Shown: in pieces, positions 1 through 13,294 of the stretch | Layout: every line of letters begins with the position of its first letter | Numbering within the stretch: the stretch's first letter is position 1 | Assembly: GCA_037349315.1 (NCBI GenBank) | Contig: JBAIAC010000040.1 | Location: forward strand, 13,162,001 to 13,226,000 | Direction: 5' to 3' | Length of the DNA: 64,000 nucleotides | From: Chelydra serpentina | Taxonomy: Eukaryota; Chordata; Testudines; Chelydridae | Made by a program: the position numbers and the translations under genes | Notes under the pieces: generated by a model | Told to the model about the DNA's origin: nothing | What the model saw: the letters and a program-made list of their open reading frames with translations, nothing else | The model's database searches: none

Positions 1-381
1 CGTTGCACCTTTTTTCTCCGGGACAAGGGTGAGCGGGACCAACATATCATTGGCAAAACGCAGTTTCCCTAAGCGGGGCTGGCTTTGTGTTCCCAGCCCA
101 AAGCTACCTTCCGCTCAGACCTTCCATGGGTGTGACGGACACTGCTCTGGCTTGGCGATATTGGGCCTGGCACCTCCCCGTATCTAAGCCTGGCACGGAG
201 GCTTATGAAGCACTTTGGCTGCCCAGATGAAAGGCGCTATCCGTGTACAGTGTATTCTGATCGGAGTGGCTGGCATTTGGGTGCTAGTAACCCTCTGGAG
301 ATTTTCTGGCTCGGTTGCTGTGTTTCGTACGTTTAAATCCCTCTCGCCGTGACCACTTGGTTCTGTCTGTTTATTTTTTAG
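1..381 (+). other. intron end upstream of first visible exon
   Basis: Non-coding sequence that ends in a pyrimidine-rich acceptor (tttattttttag). I recognise no repeat or RNA gene in it. The preceding exon must end with the first base of an Ala codon (G|CT). Confidence 0.75.
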
Positions 382-444
382 CTTCTTTGGAGATGAATGA
401 AAGTTCTCGCTGGACAGAAGAAGAGATGGAAACAGCCAAAAAAG
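382..444 (+). CDS. NCOR2: NCOR2 exon A, start of SANT2 domain
   Basis: A 63-bp exon with acceptor ttttttag and donor g|gtaata. It enters with two bases of an Ala codon and leaves with one base of a Gly codon. It encodes SLEMNESSRWTEEEMETAKK, the first part of the second SANT domain. The Trp of RWTEEE is the first of the aromatic core residues of this Myb-like fold. SANT2 of NCOR/SMRT is the histone-tail interaction domain (family knowledge). The next part of the fold is 12 kb downstream, so this intron splits the domain after its first helix, with the split Gly codon G|GT joining KK-GLLEHG exactly as in the family. Confidence 0.96.
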
Positions 445-572
445 GTAATACACAATACAGTTTTCCCCCCGTCTGCCAGTTCTGTTGGTCTGGAAAGGAA
501 GCCAGTCTGTGGTGTTAGATGGTATGCACCCAGCACAGACAGCGTGGGTGTGTTACCACACTGAATCTTGCG

Positions 573-660
573 GGCCTGATTCTGCTCTTCTTTACACTGC
601 TTTCACCCACTGTGTAAACCCACTGACTTCAGTGGAGTGACTCCTGATTTATGCTGGATT
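573..660. repeat. dispersed repeat fragment (ACTTCAGTGGAGT type)
   Basis: The segment reads as a small inverted-repeat-like element around 'actgacttcagtggagtgac' with 'ctgattctgctcttctttac' before it. Related fragments occur at 32705-32815, 34320-34430, 37855-37960 and 60620-60690. Sequences of this kind are common in turtle and crocodilian genomes. I know no firm family name for it. Confidence 0.5.
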
Positions 661-944
661 TAGGCGAGCAGGAACGAGGACCTGTATCGTCTGAAAAAAG
701 TGCTTTTGTGTTTGTTTTGGTAACAAGCTGCAAAGTTGGCAGCAATTTGGGGGTTTTTGGCAGCGCCTGCTCCAGGAGTCCTGCGCAACTGCTTTGTGTC
801 ACGCATTGCCCAGGCTCTGTGCTGGAGCGAGGTCACTGCAGGAGATGGCTGCATGGCCAGAACGCGTGTCAGTGTCGAACTGGGAGAGCAGTTAGTTTGC
901 AGGCCTGGGCTAGATAGCTGGGGTTTAGCTCTTGTGTCACGGAG

Positions 945-1320
945 TTGAAGACTGGAAGGGATCCTCCAGTCTGACCACCTGCATATCACAGGCCAGCAAA
1001 CACCACCCGCCCACCCACCTCCACACCAAGTCCAACAGCCAGAATTAGACCCGAGTATTATAGCCTCAGGAGACTAAACTATTGTGTGCCACAGGCAGAA
1101 AACCAGAGGGACCAAGGTGCCCAGTGCCTGAGGTCCCTGCAGTGACAGGAAATTGTTTTGATGAGAGATTCCCAGCAGGTAATCCATGACCCATGCAGAG
1201 GGCGGCAACCCTCCACCCCTAAGGTCCTTCCCAATCTGACCTGGAGGGAAATTCCTTCCTGACCCCGAATTTGGGGTCATTTTGTATATGTTCGTGATAC
1301 ACACGTGGCCCCACCCCGGT
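945..1320 (-). mobile_element. CR1 LINE fragment, reverse orientation
   Basis: Begins near 'agactggaagggatcctcca', which resembles the complement of the CR1 3' end. It continues to 'ccaatctgacctggagggaa' and 'attccttcctgaccccgaat', phrases typical of the same CR1 region in birds and turtles. No reverse transcriptase frame remains, so it is an old, truncated copy. Confidence 0.55.
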
Positions 1321-4205
1321 AAAAGGCATGTACCCTGATGCCCATGCAGGGGGATTCCCATGTGTAAAAAGAGTAGAAGATAAACCCCCTGGCCCATAAC
1401 TGCACAATTTGCAATAGCCCACTGATGGTTTCCGATCTCTGCTGCCTCCTTTAGAGGATGCACTGTTGTTCATAAAGCGACTGCCACTGCTACGTCATCA
1501 ACGGAGAGCCCCCAGGCCCCCGAGTCGCAATTGCAGATGGGGATTCTCCTGCTGAATGCTGAGACAGGGCTGTCCCTTTAACCAGGGCAAGGCGGCTGGC
1601 CGGAGGAGGTTTGTTTTGCATCCTGTGGCCGAGAGAGCCCGTCACTGAGACCGTTGTGTAAATGTGCTGAGTGTAGCAGGCTCCCCTTGCCACTTCCCCC
1701 TCGTTTGTCGGGCTCCTGTGCCAAGATTTCTGCTGTTTAATTTTTTCCGAAGTCATGTCCTGTTGATCTGCGGTTGAGTTCCCAGCCAGTGCCGCGCTTG
1801 CTCCCGCCCTTCTGGCCTGCGAGTAGTGTAGAGGTGCAGCTTTAAATGGAGACGAGCTTCGTCTGGGGACAGACCTGCTGGCAGGTGTTAGATCAATTGG
1901 GGGAAAGCACCTGCAGGAGGCAGGTGGCGCATAGCCTCTGGCATCTCACGTGCCTGCAGCATCCCGGACTGAGGTTATTTCTAATCCGAATACACCAGCA
2001 TGTTTGGCTTGTTCTCATTTGAGCCATTCTGACCCTCTTTATAAACCCCTGGGCCAGTCTTGTGTACGGCCAAGCATGACTCTCTCTAGACTCGTCACTT
2101 ACTAGACAGACGTCAGTCAGGCTGCCGGGATTAGCAGCTGCCGGTCAGTGGATTTCTGCTGTAAGGGTCAGTTTGAGCAGCCCCCTCTTTCCGATTTGAC
2201 TGTAGAAGAGCCATTTAGCCCCCACGGTGGGGCTGGGCGAAAAGGAGCCGTCTTGGTAGCCACCCACCTCAGCCAGCATGGAGGATGGAACCATGGGGAC
2301 GGGGCATCCAGTAGCCCCAACGTCTGCCCAATTCATATAGAAAGGCAGCACTCCAGCCTACGCAGGGTTGGATCGGCCCACGGGAGTGTGGGGTTTGGCC
2401 TCCCCCGCCCCCGCCTCTGCTTCGCCTGGCCATTTGAATGACGTTTCCCCCATGCGCTGATCTGTGAAATAGCGAGGTTTCCATCTCAGCTGTCTGCAGA
2501 GACGCTACATTTCCATCTTGCCAAGCCCCAGCCAGCTTCACGAGGCATTTTCCTGCTGAGTGCACCCAGCGAGTTTGAATTCGCTCTAACTGGCACTTCC
2601 AAAGCTTGGGCCTGGATTATTTTTTTCGCCTGCAGCCAGTTGGCATTCTGCACATTCAGAAAGAACCTTGGAAGTCAGTCCGAGTCTGATCCTTCCAGCT
2701 GATGGCTGTAAGGGTCAAAGCCAGCCGCACGTATGCCAGGGAACTTGGTTTGGGGCAGTAAAGCAGTGCAGTTGAATAATCTCTCCGGATTGCAATCTGC
2801 GTGAGCATATTCGACAGCACTGGCATAGCAATGCTGAACGGAGAGATTTTCAGTAAGAGAAGGAGGTATTGTGGATATAGGGTGAGACAACAGTGGGGAA
2901 TACCATATTATTCCAGTTAACTAGGGGAACGAGAACCTTGCACGGGCAAAGTTCTTGTTTCACGACACTTTTATTTTGTAATAAACTTTGATTTGATAGT
3001 CTGCCAAAACGTCCAGCGATTGGTATAATTATGGTGCCGTGTGTTGTGATCTCATCGGCTTCTTCCATTGTGACTGTGATTCAAAGGTAAAAGCAGGCGG
3101 TTTTGATTGGGTGTAGTTGCTCCAAGAGGGACCCCACTTGCTTTTGGAGTGGGTGATGGGTAGAAAGCGAATCCACTCCCATTGGAGCTTCAGCCCCCAG
3201 CTTGGACCTGAGGCTGGGGCAGTTTGGATGGCGTTTTCACTGCAGGATGGTTTATCCTTGCCCGTGCTCTCACACCCCGGACCCGGGAATGCTTAGCTAG
3301 CTGCTAGGTTTGGGGGATTTGTTGAAGAGCTAGTAACCATTCTAGCTGCAGCTCAGGGCTTTCTCCAAAGCTTCAACATGTGGTTTTACTTGGAAAAGGG
3401 ACTGTGTAATGCCAGCACCTTCTTACTCACCAGCTTTTCCTCCCTGTGCATCACTGAGGCTCAGCTCTGCTGACTTCAGTGACCAAAATAAGCTTTGGCC
3501 ACATTTCAGTCCTGTGAACTGTGCTGGCTCTGCAAGCCTAGGGCTAAGGGGTCTGTCCCACTTTGTGCATCATCAGCTCCCATGCAAACCTATGGAAAGC
3601 AGTGGATTGACACAGGTGAGGGCATGCTCTGCGGACAGTGGGCGGCTGCGCAGGTGGTGTTTGGCCTGCAGCACCTTTAGCTCAGGTGATGATGCACAAG
3701 AAGAGAAGCGACCGCCACTTGATTCTCAGATAGCCCGGCTGAGTTTTCAGCGCTGGCCGTTAGAAACACCAGTCGTTTTATTAGTAAACGAGCAGGCACA
3801 TCAATATTAAATTAATTAAACGGGTCCACATGAAGCCTTCTTAGCCGCCTTCTGCTTCTTAGCCGCCTTCTGCTTAGCCTGCGTGTGTGTGGAAATGCAC
3901 TTCATTGTGCGTGTGCGTGCATGCAGGTGTGTGTGCAAAATGTGCAGTTTTCTGCTCGGTTGCCCCTTCCTAGCACCAAAACCTTGGGCTCTTACTCTGC
4001 ATCCAACCTGACAGCTCCTTGTAAGAGGCAGTGTGGCCCTGGGTATGCCCCCTGCTGCAGAGAGAACCCCTTACCACCACACATGCAGTCACCCACGCCT
4101 GCTCCGTTCCAGTGTGAAAACCTGCTGCTTGAATTAAACCTCGGAAAGAGCGGCTGTGTCAGCCTGTCTAGTCTTCGGCTCACTCCCCCTTCCACGAGTG
4201 CTGTG

Positions 4206-4380
4206 GGCTAGCCGGGAGGCAGGTGTGGGTACTGGGACATCTCCATCACTGGGGGGTTTTAAGAGCAGGTTAGACAAACTCCTGTCAGGGATGGTCCAGA
4301 TAATACTTAGTCCTGTCATGAGTGAAGGGGACTGGACTAGATGACCTCTCGAGGTCCCTTCCGGTCCTATGATTGTATGA
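4206..4380 (+). mobile_element. CR1 LINE 3' end
   Basis: The stretch contains 'gttttaagagcaggttagac', 'gggactggactagatgacct' and the terminal 'cctatgattgtatga'. These are the hallmark 3' end of sauropsid CR1 elements with their short octamer-like tail. The copy is 5'-truncated, as is usual for CR1, and has no coding part. The same tail type is shared by the CryI SINE at 54651-54850, which uses CR1 machinery (family knowledge). Confidence 0.88.
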
Positions 4381-6224
4381 CGGGAAGGTACAGGGGTAAG
4401 AGCAGTGGTAATGAGCACGTGCAGCGTTAGGTGATTCTCCTGGACAGGTTGAACCCTTGTGTTGGCAGGGGAGCATCGCCAGGTATCGGGGGCAAAGTCA
4501 GATACGGGGGCCAGATTCGCTCCGGGGGATCCCTTGCCTCTGCGAAGCATCAAATGGAGCAAGAGCATAGCCTGGCCCTACCTGGTCCCAGGGTAGCCTC
4601 ATGCACTTCTGGGACCAGGTGGCCTGGGGCAGGAAGTGGCCGACAGCTTGCACTGCTGTGGTCCCCACTCCAGCCTAACACACAAACGGGGGCTAGAAGT
4701 TGTTAGCCTCCTGTGTTAGCATCTGCATACTGACCCGTAAGAGGCGAGGAATCTCCCCTCCCCCAGCATCTCCTTTGTAATGCTGCTGTATCTTTCAGCC
4801 TTCTAATCCTTCATTAGAGGTGGGGCCCGGGCACTGACGTTCACATCCATCAGTCCAGAAGCTGGTTCAGGTGGGAGAGGTTGGTTCAGCCAGTGACGGT
4901 AACAGGCAGGCCGCAGAGTTGGGCCCTGGCTCCGCGCTCGCCTGCAATCCAGGTCCTGTCCCACCCAGGGGTCGATCAGGCCCGGTTGTGGTTTGTCCCG
5001 GCATTCTCTTGGCCCGCGTTGTGCAGCAGCCCGAGTGGGGAGGCGGCACCCTGCGGAGCTGCTCGCTCTGAATCACGCTGGTCTCTCCGTCACGGCGTGC
5101 GTCGTGTTTCCTCGCTAGGTAGCAGAGACACCCCGGGGTCTGCTCCGGGAGCGTCGGCACATGAAATACAAAGGCCTGTCAGGGGAGCGGGTTGGTAATG
5201 ACTATAATTTCCCACCTACGGTTGCGTTTTGAACGGATTTTTCCTTTAACAGTAAGGGAGCAGGAATAGCACCTCAAGCAGGTGACGAAACAGCCGGATT
5301 GCCCTCTGGCGGCGGCTTCACGCTGCCTCCATTCTTTGGGAGCCGCCCTGGTGAGGATGGGCCACGTTTTCCCCCAAAAGATGGTAAAAGTCCCTCTCAG
5401 ATTATGGACGTTAGAGGGGAAACTGGCTCCTGCTAAAGGCTCGGAGGCGGACACTGCCTTTCCCTCAGGGGACGCGTGGCGCAGGGAGGGCAGCGAGGTC
5501 AGAGTGCAGCGGGAGGAAGACGTAAATCCTGCCAGCAGTGGAGTGGGCCACTCTAGAGTTCAGCGACAAGCGAATGGAGTAGGCCGATGGAGCTGAATCA
5601 CCAGGGTCTCTCGCTCACTGATGTGCCGTAACAAGGAGGCTAACTTGGGTCAGGGGAAGATGTGGAGCGTTAATCAAAACCACGGTGAAGCGTTAACGTG
5701 GCTGATGTCCCAGAAAGCCCCTCAATAAGGGGGTTAACGTGTGCCAATCTCCTGCGAGCTGTCGCCAAGAGGAGAAGAGGGAGACCACACTAAAGGGGAA
5801 CTCCTTGGCCACTGCAGCCGGGGGAGTCTGCAGCAAACCGTGTCAGACCCGCTCGGTTTGCGGCACTGCGCCGTTCAGTGAGATCACACCGCGAAAGTGG
5901 CCCCGGCTGTGAGCACCCCTCTCTTAGCAAAGGCTGGGGGATTCTCTTGTGGGGATGGAGAGAGTTTCATTGCAAGTCCCCCTCGCAGCAGCAGAACCTC
6001 TTACGGATGCTCGAACCGACAGACTTGGCATGAGCCAGAAGCTCCCAGGAACAATCTGGATCCCCAGGCTGGTTTCTGAGGAAGAGTGGCCCAGATGGCG
6101 CAGATCACAGCTAGCGAGAGCCGGCGTTTACCGATAGAATTGCTGGCCCTCCGTAAACCCCTTTGGAGGAACGGCCATGGCACACGTTTGCTGTGTGCTG
6201 CGTGGAGAAGTCCCTGTTACTCTC

Positions 6225-6350
6225 ATTGGCCTGGAGGTGGAAGTCCTGTGTTCTGTTCCAGGCTCTGCCACTGATGTGCTCTGGGACCTTGGGACTTGCT
6301 TCGTGCCTCAGTTTCCCTACCTGGAAAATGGAGCTAATAATGTTCTGTAC
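6225..6350 (+). mobile_element. MIR SINE fragment
   Basis: Shows the conserved MIR core order: 'tctgccactgatgtgctctg', then 'gtgcctcagtttccctacct', then 'ggaaaatggagctaataatg'. Old, diverged copy in sense orientation. Confidence 0.8.
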
Positions 6351-7409
6351 AGTCACACACTTGGTAAAGCACCGTGCGATCTGCAGGTTAGTTCGGCTTC
6401 TGTTTTTTCAGAGCAGCGTGTCCAGGCTTGGGTACCTTTCAGACTGCTGTTGGAGGGGAGTTCTGTACACACGGCCTCCGTAATGCTGGCCGTGGTCGGA
6501 GAATCCCAGCCCCTTCCCAGTAACACCCCATCCCCTCGGCTGCCATGCTCACCGGGCAGGCTGCTGTGCTTGCAAACCCGGGATGGTCTCCATCAGCTGT
6601 AGGAAATGGTTAAAGGAAGAACGTGAAGGGAGGGGGGGGTCGGAGGGGTGTCGCACTAGGTAGTGTAGCGCTTTTGGGATGAGATCATTTTTTAAGTGTA
6701 ACCTTGGTCTATTAATCCAGTTGAGATCCCGTTAAGGGACCCTTTTGTGGGCTCGCTCATGCGTCGTTCTGAGAGGCGAGACCTGGGTGGGGCGAGGGCA
6801 GCCATGCTGGAGAGCTGGGGGAGAAATAATCGAAAAAGGCTGTGACTGTGGAGAGCTTGAATGAAAACCACGCTCCCCACAACGCTGCTTTCCTCTCGGT
6901 CTCTCGCTCCAGACACCGAATGCTCTTCAAAGTGTTCTCGCAGGTCTGCACACTCCTCTTCCTTCCTGCCTTCGGTTCTCAGGCGCTCCAGCCTCAGTTT
7001 CCACAGACCGGTGAGGAGACTGTCCCCACCCCCACGCCCTGGCCGATCCCGTCTGCATGGGCTCACTGCGCAGCCGGCACGCTCGGGGTGTGTCTGCCTG
7101 GCCCTGCCTCCCCTGCCCTTGGAATGGGCTGAAGTTATCCAACCACTTGTTGGTCCAGCGTTATCTCTGCGCTCTGTTTGTTTTCTCTGCCTCCTCTCCC
7201 GGGAGCCCTCTGACCTTGCCAGATGGTAGCGACCTTCGGTTGAAAAGCGAGGCAGAGGGGAGACGGGTGGGGAAGGTCTGGTCCGGTTCAGCAGAAATTG
7301 TATCTGGCTCGCACCTCCTCAAAGAAAAGCCCCTTTGATTCATTTCAGAGCAGAGGAAACTATTAAGCAAAGCTTTGTTTTCCTGGCTCACTCCCCCTGC
7401 TGTTGACAT

Positions 7410-7456
7410 TCAGATGAGAGCGAGAGAGAGACAGAAAGTGAGAGAGAGAAAGGAAG
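7410..7456 (+). repeat. purine (GA-rich) tract
   Basis: Nearly uninterrupted purine run (gagagcgagagagagacag...). It lies just upstream of the CpG-dense block and may be simple sequence or part of a promoter-type region. Confidence 0.7.
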
Positions 7457-7684
7457 TGGGTGCCAAGTTGGCCGCACCCCTTGTCAGCTTGGGTCAGTGC
7501 CACGCTCGTTATTAATGCTCTGTCTAGAGGTCACATTCAGACAAACCGAGGCTCTGGGTCAGCCAGAAGAAAAGATTAGAGCTCGTTTGCTGCTCCGCCG
7601 CACACCCACGGCACCGATCTCCTCCCGGCCCGCAGCTGGCAGGAGAGAAGCTGCAGCGCGCGCTCGGCTGCTTTTGCCTTTTTC

Positions 7685-7705
7685 TTTTTTTTTTTTTTTT
7701 TTTTT
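7685..7705 (+). repeat. poly-T tract (21 T)
   Basis: Mononucleotide run inside the CpG-dense block. On the minus strand it could be the A-tail of an old retroelement, but no element body is recognisable beside it. Confidence 0.85.
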
Positions 7706-8375
7706 GGCAGCGTTGGGCATCTCTTGCAACTCTGCACAGACTCTCCTCCCCGTACCCCCGGGCTGCTGAGCGAGGAGGTGAGACGGGGCGGGGGGGTGGA
7801 GGGACACGGACGGGAGAGGGCGCGGGTGGGGGAGCAAAGCAACTCCAGTCCACCTTAACAAGCGCCGCTCGAGACAGTTGGAAAGCTCCGAGGAGCTGAG
7901 TCCGAGGTGCCTCTCACCAGCCCCAGTAGGGCAGAGAGCACCGAGGACGGAGCATGTGTTCAAGGCAACTTCTTGCGTCAGGGTCAGGCGCCTCCTGCTT
8001 TTAAGACCTGGTTTTAAGTTACCGCGCAGTAGCTGCTCTTGCTGCCGAGGGCTCCTAAGTGCCGGAGCCCCCAGGATTTAAAGAACCAGCTTTTTTTCCC
8101 CCCCTCCTTCCTTCCCTTTCTTTGGCTGCTGCGAGGGAGTGAAAACAAAATGAGCGGGGAGGATGTGAGTCAAGAACTCCCGGCGCTTGGTAGCACACTG
8201 CTCTGCCACACGGGGCTTTGAAGAAGTGCTCTCCCTGTTTGTTCGGATCTGCCTGCCGCATGCTCGGAGCAGATTTCCTGGCAGGTGAAGCTAGACTCGG
8301 AGAATGTAAGTACAGCCATAGGGCAGGAATGAAACGCTGAGCTTCTGGGGTGAACGTTGAGGATGGGGCGAGAGA

Positions 8376-8400
<25 letters not shown>
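8376..8400 (+). repeat. (GT)n microsatellite
   Basis: Twenty-five bases of alternating GT followed by 'cgcgcgtgca', a Z-DNA-prone alternating purine/pyrimidine stretch. Confidence 0.95.
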
Positions 8401-8408
<8 letters not shown>

Positions 8409-11400
8409 CACGCTGGTGCGCACACCTCTCATCTCCTCCTCGCCAGTCAACGCAGGACTGATTAAGATCTGGCCGGCCGGTTAGTCATAGTTTCAGTTGT
8501 GGTGCTAAATGCGTGTGCGCGTTTTGTGAGAGATGGACCTACGTGTGGCGGGCTCGTGTGATCGAGACGCAGGGGGGACGGGGCAGCGAAGAGTGCGTGG
8601 GGGAGGCGGTGGGGTGGGGTGGAAGGGAACACTGACGTGACGTTGCTTAGCAGAGCACCGGTAGTGCCTGGCAAGTGGCCTGTTGGCCAGCAAGATCAGG
8701 GCAGCTGCTGGCTGCGCCCGCCCTGAGAGTACAGATAATTATAGTTTTGGGAAGCAGGTGTTGCTGTTTTGTTCTCTTGCCTGCAAAGATAAGGGCGTCT
8801 GGACGCACTGGTTTGATCCTGCAGGGGGAAGGTCTGTCTGTGCTTTGGAAACATGCAGCCTCCTCCCCGTGAGATAGACACCAACACCTGCGCAGCTCCC
8901 CTCCTGCCGGCTGGATGCTTGCCTCCAGCCCCGCGCCATTCGCATGTGTGGAGACCGGGCACACCGCACGCTGTCCCCGGCAGGCGAGGGGAAGGGTGCC
9001 GAGCTTCCCAAGGAGCTGGGCCTCGTGGCGCCGCCGGAGCGGGTGACTTTACATTGAACGGGCTTCGGTGGCAGCCTTGTGATTGGGAAGCGGCCCTGCA
9101 AAACCGCCGGGCGCCACGCACCCGCCGAATAAATGCTGTTACGTGCAGCAAGACGAGGCCAAGCTGTGCTTGGAAATAGAGCGGGCACGGCCGGACCTTG
9201 GGGTGAGACCCTCCCCAGCACAGGAACAGCCATTGCCGTTAGCACATCCTGCTGCCGCCGTACCGAGCAGCACAGTCGTCTCGGAGGACAACACAATCGG
9301 ACAGAGTGTCACGCCTGTTCTGGACGCAGGAACCATTGTTGCTATTCAAGGCCTTTGCCCGAGATGTAGCTTGCAATTCCGGCCCGGTCTGTTACCCTGG
9401 GGATTAAGCCCTCCAAGTAGCAAAGAGTGAATGGATTGATTCATTCGTTCACTCTGGAAGGGATGATGAATCAGAGTGCATGGGGCCGGCCTGCTTTCCC
9501 CTGCCGTGTTTAGCCCTCCCAAGGGGAGAAGGCTCTCGCTGGCTAGTGTCTCTCAAGGTTGGTGGCAAGATGGATTTGAGAGGTCCCAGTCGAAAGCAGC
9601 AGCAGCCGAGGTCGTGGCTTTCAATGGATCAGCGTTGGGCATTGTGGAGCTAAAGCTCAAACCCGATTCTTCTGTTGCTCCCACTCTGCTGTGCACGGCG
9701 GGTCTATTACATACAGTGCAGTCAGGGCTGCAGGGCCATGCCAGGGTGCAGGTCTGGGCACTCCTGGAACTTTCGCACTTCTTCCTGGCTGTGCCTGGGT
9801 TCACCTGGAGCCGGACGGGTGTTTATCCGACGGCCGTTTGGCCCGGGTACTGGTTGGCATCTCTTTGGGGCAAATCCCACGCCCCTCTCTCCTAGCCTGT
9901 GTAGGGCCCTCGTGTGCCATGGGGCTGGTGTAACTTCTGCTGCATGGGGGTGGTGGGTGGGATTTGGGGATCACTACGCCCCCAGTGCTCCCTGTGCCCC
10001 AGCCCTCTGGGGGGATTTAAAGCTGGGACTGCTGGCTCTGCGGCTACACAGCTCACCCGCCTGCCCGGACCCGGGGTGGCAAGTCCTGCTCTCCCCGTCC
10101 CTGCTCCGATCCCAGGGGGGCAGTGCTGCTTAAGCCGTGCGTGCCGATGCTAGGGTTTATCCCTCAGGATGTTTTATTTGTCAACCTTCGGATTCACAGA
10201 ACCAATGCAGCCCTTTTAGAGTAGGCCCTACACATAAACAAAGCCGTTGTGGGTTGGTTCATCTGTTGGTTGCTAGAGCACTTTTAAAGGGAAGTACCTA
10301 AGGACATGCCAGGGGCCTCCCTGTACCATTAACGATGACTCTGCCTTTGGTCTCGACAGAGCTCTCAGGCTCAGGCCTGAGCAGTCCGGGGCTGGGGGAC
10401 CTTCAAGGAAGACCCTCCAGTGCCGCAGGAGACACTGCGTCGGTGGCTCTCTTTGCACCAAGGGACCCCCAGCACGGTGTCCGAGGCTCCGTGCCGGAGG
10501 GGCCAGGCACAATGGGCAAGACAGCTTTTGCGAGTTCATTTTGGGCGCTTCGCGTGTCCTTAAAACGTTGCTTTTCATGGGGCTTGTGATAGCCCCTCTT
10601 CGCCAAGCGTGTTAGAAAGAACGTGGCCAGCGGCCGGCAAAAGGGAAAGGAACGTTGACCCATGCAAGGGCCGGCCGGTCGCAATCCCACCGGACGGTGC
10701 ACTGTGGAGCCAGCTGGAGCTGTGCAACATGTCTCATCCCCAGGGCTTGCGGGCAACCTGATGGCAGCTGCCTACCAGGCCAGCCCCAGCCCAGCCAGGC
10801 AGTGTGGGAGGCGCCAGGGTCTCATGGACACCTCCCTGGGTCAGAGGGAGGAGCGGGGTCAGGCTGGCTTATTTACATGCAGGCAGGGGAAACCTTAAAG
10901 GGGCCACACGCCCCTGATACGGAGCTGACATCTAACTGCAGCTTTGAGGCCGTTGGGCAAACAAAGTCCCCAGCCGGGCAATCCAGCATGTGGGAAGGAC
11001 ACAGACTTGTAAGAGGGCAGCATCCTGGTTCAGCTTCACTGGCCTGTCTGCAGCCCTGGGGACGTGTGGCAACCTGCACAGTCCCAGGGGGCAATACAGT
11101 GGCCACCAGGGGCTGTGATGGTCTGCCCAGGGCTGCAGGGCGCTCATTACGTGAATGGCCCATGGCACCCCCACCTCAGGCTGGTGCGGATTCTCTCGCT
11201 CCCTGCACCTTTATACGCTGTGAGCTCAGCTGGCCTCTGCATTCCAAGGGGGGGCTGGTAATTTCCCTGCTCTTACTGTGTTTGGCCTCCTCCCAGTGCC
11301 AGACGTGTAACTAAATCTTTGGCAGTGCCCCAGGTTTCTAGATCTTTCACTGTCCAGGTTTCTCCCTCCTTGGTTCCACTGGCCTCTGGTTTCTAGTGGC

Positions 11401-11544
11401 AGCGTTAGCATCTCTCTCTCCGTAGTGCCTGTGACAGGCGTGTTTTTGTGTGTGAATATCCCTCTGTGTTGTGTTGAGTGGACCCGTGTCTATTGCATAT
11501 AGGGTGTGTGTGAAGCAAAGCCATGCGGTAGCATTGCACAGAGG

Positions 11545-11745
11545 AAAGGTGGTTCAGTGGTTAGGGCAATAGCTGGGGAATCCGAACTGGGGTCAGTTCC
11601 CTGCTCCACCAGGAACTCCTTGTGTGACTTTTGGTAAGTCACTCTGTGCCTCAGTTTCCCCCTCTGTAAATTGACGGTAATAGCACTGCCCCATCTCACA
11701 GGTGAGTTGGGAGGGTAAATACCTTAATGATGGGGAGGGGTTTAG
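11545..11745 (+). mobile_element. MIR SINE, nearly full length
   Basis: Starts with a tRNA-like head 'ggtggttcagtggttagggc', then 'tgtgtgacttttggtaagtc', 'tgcctcagtttccccctctg' and 'taatagcactgccccatctc', in the correct MIR order. Confidence 0.88.
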
Positions 11746-12508
11746 ATACGATGGTTTTGGGGGGCCATGGAAATACCTTGGCTGCTGATTAGCTCCTTCC
11801 TGCCTCTGTGCCCCCCCTAGTCCTGACAACTATCCTCCATTAGTGCATCCTGGTGCCGCTCCATCTGCCTGCAGTCATCAGCCCCTGGCGTGATGCCTGA
11901 CCTGAAAAGCATCTGCACATGAGCCCATGATTAGCCCTGATTCCCCCCCCGCCCACACACACGTCCCCAACGCTCCTCCTTCCAGCAGTGGAGTTGCCTG
12001 GGTGAATACCTCGCTGCGCTTACGTCTCGGCTCCTTTGTTTGGGCCCCTCCTGGCCGTCTCCGCGTGTACATCCAGCCCGTCCGAGCCTGTGGGCTCCAG
12101 CTCTCAAGGGTGCAAAGAGCCTTTCCCCATCCCCGTTAGCCCCCCGGGTAGGGACCAAGCATAACTACAGCCATCAGGGAGGAGGGTACCTGCTTTCACC
12201 TTCCGAAGGGGTAGAGCAACAGGCTTCTTGTCACTCCCTTGGCTGCCCCCAACATGCCATAACGGTGCAGTCTGGCCTCAAACCCGCAGAGGTGTCAGCA
12301 TTGTTGGTAGATGCTGCTGCAGTGCGCTTTGTTCCCCGAGACTGCTGGGTCTAATGCTTTTCACCTGGAAAGAAAAACAGGAGTGTCTCGCTCATCCTCT
12401 TGGCCACAGAAGTCTCGCAGACGGGTGCTGGTGACAGTATTGTCCCAGCAGAGTTGGGTTTGTCCGTGGGGTGTAACCCAGCCTTTGTGCACAGTGCCAC
12501 CCTTGTGA

Positions 12509-12853
<345 letters not shown>

Positions 12854-13294
12854 TAAGGGGGGGTGTTTGTGCTTCAGCCCTGGGTATTTTCTAGCTAGGT
12901 TGGGGGCTCCTGTCGGACACAGTGACTGGGTCTCAGACGCACAAGTGCTACTCAGTGAGAGAAGAGGAGAGAGTAGCCACTGTGCGTTAAGATGCGTAGC
13001 CAGGTTGTGATCCCAGTTACAGCTGTGTGAATCCATTGCCGCCAGTGGAGTTGTACCAGTTTACCCCAGTGTCACGGAGCTCGGAAGTGGGCCCAGTGAT
13101 GCTGTTCATTTCCGGTGCAGTCTTCAACTACTGCATGTCCCATGGTAGCTCAAGCACTGAGCATAAAGAAATGAATGGCAAACTGACCACAAACAAACAA
13201 CAAAAACCAAACCCCACAAGGTTGTCACCCCGTTTTTACGATATTAGAAGGAAGGAGGTTGATTCCCAGAAAGAAGCATTGGGGCATCCAGAGG

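Larger units (their letters stand above)
7580..8700 (+). promoter_or_regulatory. CpG-dense block, possible internal promoter
   Basis: CpG is frequent: about 10 in 7591-7680, about 12 in 7741-7880 and about 10 in 7881-8060 by hand count, against sparse CpG in most of the intron. It holds a 21-T run (7685-7705), G-rich runs such as 'gacggggcgggggggtgg', and two donor-like sites, cag|gtgaag (8284/8285) and aat|gtaagt (8305/8306). A short frame of 23 codons with a fair start context lies at 8150-8221. This is what an alternative first exon with a CpG-island promoter would look like. No TATA box or transcript evidence is visible, so this is a candidate only. Confidence 0.45.

Noticed and set aside
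8150..8221. Small 23-codon frame MSGEDVSQELPALG...
   Set aside because: Too short, no family. At most an upstream frame in a hypothetical alternative 5' exon.
8739..9296. 185-codon minus-strand frame near the CpG-dense block
   Set aside because: Arg/Pro/Ala-rich chance frame typical of GC-rich DNA. No family likeness.
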